A stretch of 64,000 nucleotides of DNA from Molossus alvarezi (taxonomy: Eukaryota > Chordata > Mammalia > Chiroptera > Molossidae). Position numbers and translations under genes: made by a program. Positions 59,304 to 64,000 of this stretch are shown piece by piece. The notes under the pieces were generated by a model. That model saw only the letters and a program-made list of their open reading frames with translations. It did no database searches and had not been told where the DNA came from. Where the stretch lies: contig CM073885.1 of the NCBI GenBank assembly GCA_037176705.1, positions 167,452,290-167,516,289 of the forward strand. Reading direction: 5' to 3'. Numbering within the stretch: position 1 is the first letter of the stretch; the number at the start of each line of letters is the position of its first letter.

Positions 59304-61464
59304 AAAACTGTAGAAAAGTCATCAGTATAGTGATTTAGAGATAGAAACATTCTTGGAAGGAATCTGTTTATAATTTAGAACAATAGGTTTTCTACTACAG
59401 GTTTACTTCTATCCCAGAAGGCCCTCTGCTCCTTATGCAGATCGATTGGCCCTTTCTTTATGGATTGTAACTACCTACTGAGGGAAGAGGCAGTTTTTAC
59501 TAAATCCTACAGCACAATGTACTCTTGTATTCAGTATGCTGGTAATTTAGGACTTCGGTATCTAAAAGTGACATTGTTCCCAGGAATTCTTCTGTGCATA
59601 ATATTTTATGAAGTTCTGTTATCAGGCAAAATATAAGCTCCCTGAAGTAAATTGGGTAGTTTTTTTTTTTTATATTTTCAAATGCCAAGTGTAACATGAG
59701 AATTACCTTTCCTTGAAACTTTGAAAGACCAAAACAACAAAACAGTCTAGTCTTGAAGCATTTTTAAAACCTTTTCCATATTATACATGTTATAGGACTA
59801 TGCTGATATTCTAGTGCTTATACTTTATAATTTATATTACCATTACCAAAGAATTTAATTGAAGTTTTCAAGTTTCCGTCTGTATAGCTGAATATGCATT
59901 GGTATGTATATTCACATAATATATAAGAAAATTTATTTCACATGCATTATAGGTAATGTATATATATATTTATAAAGTAACATTTATACGTAAAACATTT
60001 TAAATATACATATATAATATATATGTGTGTGTGTGAATAACATTTGAGTAGTAACAAATGCAGTGAAAAAAATAATCATGGTGAGCAGACTACTAGCAGC
60101 AACGAGGAAGAGGTGATACGTTTTAGCAGCCTGTGGACGAAGGGCTCTAGGCCAAGAGTTGAAAAGTCCAACTCTTCCAAGACTTGGGCAAACTGCTTAA
60201 CTGTCAGAAAAAGTAGAAAACATAAAGTCCCCGAGGCAAAAGCAAGCCCAGAGTGTTTAGAGGAGAGCATCAGCTGTTGTGAGGGGGTGAGACCGGAGGC
60301 CAGCAGCGAGGAGGCCAACAGACCGTGATGCACCTCGAACAAGCCTAGTGAACCCACGGCTCTCAGCAGGCGCTGACTGAGCCAAGAGTGTGGGGTTCAG
60401 AACTTTTTTCTCAGTTTGACGGAAAATCGGTAGAAGGGCCCTTGCTTTGTACTGAGCAAGTAAAGGGCCTGTTACTTTAGGGAAGGTCAGCGCGGGCGCA
60501 GGCACCCAAGGGTTCGCAGCCCTGTCAGAGCTGTGGTTAGTGGCCGTTCCTTCCAGAGCCCAGCATTTCCCGGCTCCTTCTTCCTCATTTTCAGCCTGAC
60601 CATCTTGTGCTCACATGTGTGTTTTCATGTGCATTTTCATGTGAAATAAATAAAACACCAATAAGATCTTGCTGGAATGAAAGGGTCAGAACTTATATTT
60701 TCAAGGAAAATTTATGAAGATAGAAGAAAAATTTCAAACACCGATTTTTTGCTGATATTATGCAGAAAGTGAGATGCCTTTACCTTTTCAGCTGAGGACA
60801 AGACTACTTTCTACTGACTCACAGCCCAATCTCAGCTGCTTAGTTTGTGAATTATTTCATTTCCTTGCTATTTCTTTTTTCATTTTACTGCCACTCTGAG
60901 GAGGTATCACTTCATGACAGCTGATAATAATCAGAAGAGGAGAATTTAAAGCATCAATTTTAGGATTTGTTTTTCTTCTTCTTCTTTTTTTTTTTTTTTA
61001 ATTTCACATCAGTCACTAAACCACATCAACCAGTTTGAATGAAGGGAAAACAGAAGAACATTTTTATCTGCTTTATTTCTATCCTGAAGTAAGAGAAACG
61101 GTCGTTTGTTACCATGATACTGTAATCATTTCAAATGATGTATGAACGTGCTTCCCCCCCACATTTGCAATTCTGAGCAACTTGACTACCAGTTTGAGTG
61201 GAAATTGCAAAATGCCTCAGGAACATGTGATTAGCATTTTCAAATTGTCATTCCCTAAAAACATAATCTGGTAATAAATATATACTACTTTTGTGAGCAA
61301 CTGGAATATAGCATTTCACAGAGAGCTGTACAATACAATATCAAGAACACAGCTAAGCAGTTCTAAGAACTTGAATTTGCCACTGACAAAGCCATTGTAC
61401 TCTGAGTTCCAATTTGCTCTCTGTACACTGGGAATAATAACACAACCTCAAAGCAATATTCTAA
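59304..61464. other. No gene recognised; GC-richer 60040-60560
   Basis: AT-rich except about 60040-60560, which holds overlapping frames on both strands (60044-60328 plus, 60076-60505 minus) without recognisable domains. A poly(T)-rich tract lies at 60975-61000. Confidence 0.4.
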
Positions 61465-61550
61465 GGCAATGGGTCTCAAAGTGTGGTCCCCAGACCAGCA
61501 GAGTCAGTGTCACCTGAGATATTGTTAGAAATGAAATTCTGAGGTCACTC
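61465..61550 (+). repeat. MER5A-like DNA transposon fragment
   Basis: AATGGGTCTCAAAGTGTGGTC, CCCAGACCAGCAGAGTCAGTG, TCACCTGAGATATTGTTAG and AAATGAAATTCTGAGG follow the MER5A (hAT-Charlie MITE) consensus in order. Confidence 0.8.
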
Positions 61551-61591
61551 CATACTACCCGATAGGAGAGGTCCTTGACCTGCCAGATCCC

Positions 61592-62269
61592 TGTGGGAGT
61601 GGAAATCTTGTGATATTCTGAGAAAAAGAATTTTCTGAGACTTGCACAGGAGGATGAGATGTGATAGAAAGCTTTATTTCTGAGGAATTAAATCCCTGAG
61701 TTTCCAAAGTCCCATTTTCCTTTGCCCAGTCATAGAAGAAGTGTAGCTGAACTTCAGTAGATAAAATCAGAGCCAGTGTCCAGAGTTTCCATCCATGTCT
61801 GCACAGCCCAACCCAGCATCAGGCTGGCTTAATTTGTGTTTCTAGCTGCAGTCTGTCGGTCCACTGCATGTGAGGTCTGCAGAGCCACATGGCTATAGAG
61901 GAACCAAGGGCGAGTGCAAGGAAGCCAAGAGCGCAAGAGAGAGAGAACTTTTTTGTTTAAAAGATGATGTACTCCCAAATTTTTGTGTGCTTGTGTGGCC
62001 ACACCCATTCTGGCCAATGATCTCTGTCCCCAGGTTCGACTGACGGGCAAGTACCCTCCCTATGTCAGCTCAGCTTTACTGGGCATGCATCTGTCTTTCC
62101 TTTGTTGGATCCCTTCTCCTAGTTTTTGCAGGGAACGGGCTGGTGTTTCCCCGTGGAGTGCAAAGTTGCAGTTTGCTGGTGAAGCTGCCCAAATGATGTG
62201 GTATAATGTCTGACCTTCCCCCTTTGCTTCTTTCCTATTATTAATAACTAGCTCATTGCTACAGTATCA
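61592..62269 (-). mobile_element. Putative LTR, copy B (minus)
   Basis: About 680 bp homologous to 36607-37327. On the minus strand it begins TGATACTGTAGC and ends CCCACA, with AATAAA (plus TTTATT near 61674). The bases just before its minus-strand start read TCTCTAAAGGGGGAAC, a polypurine tract, which suggests a 3' LTR with residual internal sequence at higher coordinates. Family class not assigned. Confidence 0.6.
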
Positions 62270-63829
62270 GTTCCCCCTTTAGAGAACTTAAGCCTTATAA
62301 TCATACAAGGGTAAAAAGGATGAAGGTCTCCATTTTTTGTAATTGCTTCAGGCTGTCAAGGGATGTAGACCTGTCTATTCAAAGGCTCAGAGGTTCTCCC
62401 CTGTCTGACAGAGGAAGGAGGAGCAAAAGCGAAGCAGCGTCTTCATGCAGGAAAGAGGGATTTTGCAAATTCCTGGTGAGTCTGGGGTCCCTGCGAGGTG
62501 ACATCGGCAATGTCCAGAGGATGACACATTAGGCAAGCTGGCGTCCTTATTGTATTCCAGAAATGACAAACCTGACAAGCAGGTTAAAAGGCACAATTCA
62601 AAAGTGAGACTTGTAGTAGCTAAAGGTCTGGTGAGAAGTGAAAACCCCCGTGATAAGGGAACAGACTAACTTGACAGTGCCCCTATTAGGTTGGAGGAGT
62701 GGCTTCCCTGGAGGAAGGAGTGACACACCTGGCTGCAGCCCTCTGTCCAGTGTACTGAAATTAAGCTAAGAGAAATATTATAAGAATCCACCCATGAGAA
62801 ATTGTGGGCCTTTCCTGTTCGAACCATTTCGGCAGAAAAGGGAAAGCAGTTTACAATGAAGCTGATAGGCCGTCCGTGCTTCCTGGACTCCACCTTAATT
62901 CCAAAGCATTGAGTCTCATCTCTGAGACAGTGGTGCAGATGGCTTCTAAGTGAGGCTCACACTCTGTGAATGCACAATCAGGGACAGCATGACAGAGCCA
63001 TGCACTCAGTGAAAACAGAAGCAAGAAAACAAAGCACACATGTTAACGCTCATAGCAAATCATAAACCAGTTGACACGACTGAGATGCATGGCTTTTGCT
63101 GAAATAAAAGCAAGCAGTGACGATCTGATAGATTTTCTGCCGTTTAGAACACCTCTGGTGATGTTATCAGGTGCCGAGATCTGTATGACATAGACAGATA
63201 TACTCTTAAAAATAAAGCTTTGAAGAGAGCTAATTATATTGGAGTCCAATATCCACAGCTGGGCATGGCGGTTTTTATTAGCATACAATTTTTCTTTCTA
63301 AGATTATTCTCATTTTTAAAGAGACTGTATATTAAATCCAGTTTTAGTTTAGCCTGAGTATTTGCATAGACACAACAAGAATAGCAAATGATCATATAGA
63401 TCACAGAGGCTCTTTCAAATGTGCTTTGCTGGGATCTTTCCTAGGGAATTTCTAGTCTGAACTACAGTCAGCCTCTCAGGGAAGAGAAACCAGGCCATAG
63501 TTGCTAGGGGACGTCGTCTGAAACACCTGTAGGTTTGGGTCAATTCCTCAAGTCCTTGAGGTCCCCAAAATGTCTTTGGATTTCTTTCTTGCCATCTTTC
63601 AGGAAAACAATTTTTGTTTCTTCTTTGGAAAGATTGCTATGAACCAGGTGAGCAAGTAAGGTATCCGGCCATTTCTGCTACAGCTTTGATTGGCTTTGGA
63701 AGTCAATCTGAACATCTTAAGGCTTTCTGGTGACATCAGAGTCCAGGCATGTCTCTCTTAGATATAGCATTTTAGTCACAGTCTTGGCTAATAAGACCAC
63801 ATAGTTTGAAACTGGTCTTATTATTATTT
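62270..63829 (-). other. Possible internal part of the copy B retroelement; otherwise unassigned
   Basis: Adjoins the polypurine-like end of LTR copy B. No minus-strand frame longer than about 80 codons and no recognisable retroviral motif is visible, so any internal region is non-coding or heavily decayed. How far it extends is unknown. Confidence 0.3.
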
Positions 63830-64000
63830 TTATTTATTTTATTAATTAATTAATTTATTTTTGTTACAGATGTTTCTCCTTTCTCCCCCACTGATTCCCC
63901 CTTTCCCCTCCCTCCCCACCATCTCCCCAGCTTTGTTGTCCATGTCCACTGTTCATGCATACATGCATATAAGTTCTGTGGTTTATCTCTCCCCTACCAC
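63830..64000 (-). repeat. Antisense retroelement tail at the window edge
   Basis: TTTATT/TTAATTAATTAAT-rich start, then a C/T-rich block (CCCCCACTGATTCCCCC and similar) and GCATACATGCATATAAG resembles the complement of a G-rich L1-type 3' end. Continues past the window. Confidence 0.4.

Noticed and set aside
36607..62269. The two LTR copies as the ends of one provirus
   Set aside because: They are 24 kb apart, well diverged, and the DNA between contains unrelated L1, MIR, L2 and Ves insertions; copy A also sits in its own L1M target.

Overview
This window is mammalian nuclear DNA, most likely from a bat. The main evidence is about two dozen tRNA-derived SINEs of the Ves type. These have a tRNA-like head with Pol III A and B boxes, a (CT)n-rich middle, and either a CCTCRGGTGAGGATTAA tail or a TAAAATCAATAAA tail, which are hallmarks of yangochiropteran (vesper-type) bats. 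Ancient placental repeats (MIR, L2, MER5A, old L1M/HAL1-like L1) and an AT-rich background with CA, TG and CT microsatellites agree with this. There is no prokaryotic or viral gene organisation, no complete host protein-coding gene, no operon and no CRISPR. Nearly all open frames lie inside transposable elements or are chance frames.

Layout. 1-2346: AT-rich unique DNA, GC-richer from about 2160. 2347-6934: a young L1 retrotransposon with a perfect 15-bp target-site duplication, a 5' UTR carrying a YY1-like site, a broken ORF1, and an ORF2 that keeps endonuclease and reverse-transcriptase motifs but lacks its C-terminal third. 6975-7545: two MIRs. 8923-8989: one short candidate host exon, plus strand, encoding part of an EGF-like domain between good splice sites; it suggests that the window lies in the introns of a large EGF-bearing gene. 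10891-14835: Ves SINEs, MIR, an antisense L1M tail and L2. 14960-17800: degenerate L1/HAL1-like sequence interrupted by two SINEs. 19890-21290: another old L1. 21490-22560: a GC-richer stretch with no recognised repeat. 23870-24245 and 33060-33570: two copies of one LTR-like ancestral repeat in opposite orientation. 26500-27830: old L1 ORF1-like and L1M tail. 36080-39440: a stack of old L1M sequence cut by an LTR (36607-37327) and a Ves SINE. 39847-54312: SINEs, MIR and L2, including two inverted SINE pairs. 55430-57320: HAL1/L1 ORF1-like. 57420-59303: three plus-strand Ves SINEs. 61465-62269: a MER5A piece and a second copy of the LTR. 63830-64000: the edge of another, probably antisense, retroelement.

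How the parts relate: L1 supplies the endonuclease and reverse transcriptase that mobilise the SINEs, which are transcribed by Pol III from their own tRNA-like promoters. Nested insertions give relative ages: old L1M first, then LTRs and old Ves copies, then the young L1 at 2362 and the young Ves at 48062. I find no undescribed functional system. The items most worth following up are the EGF-like exon, the truncated but domain-bearing L1, the LTR pair and the inverted SINE pairs. Family names come from pattern recognition, not from a database search.
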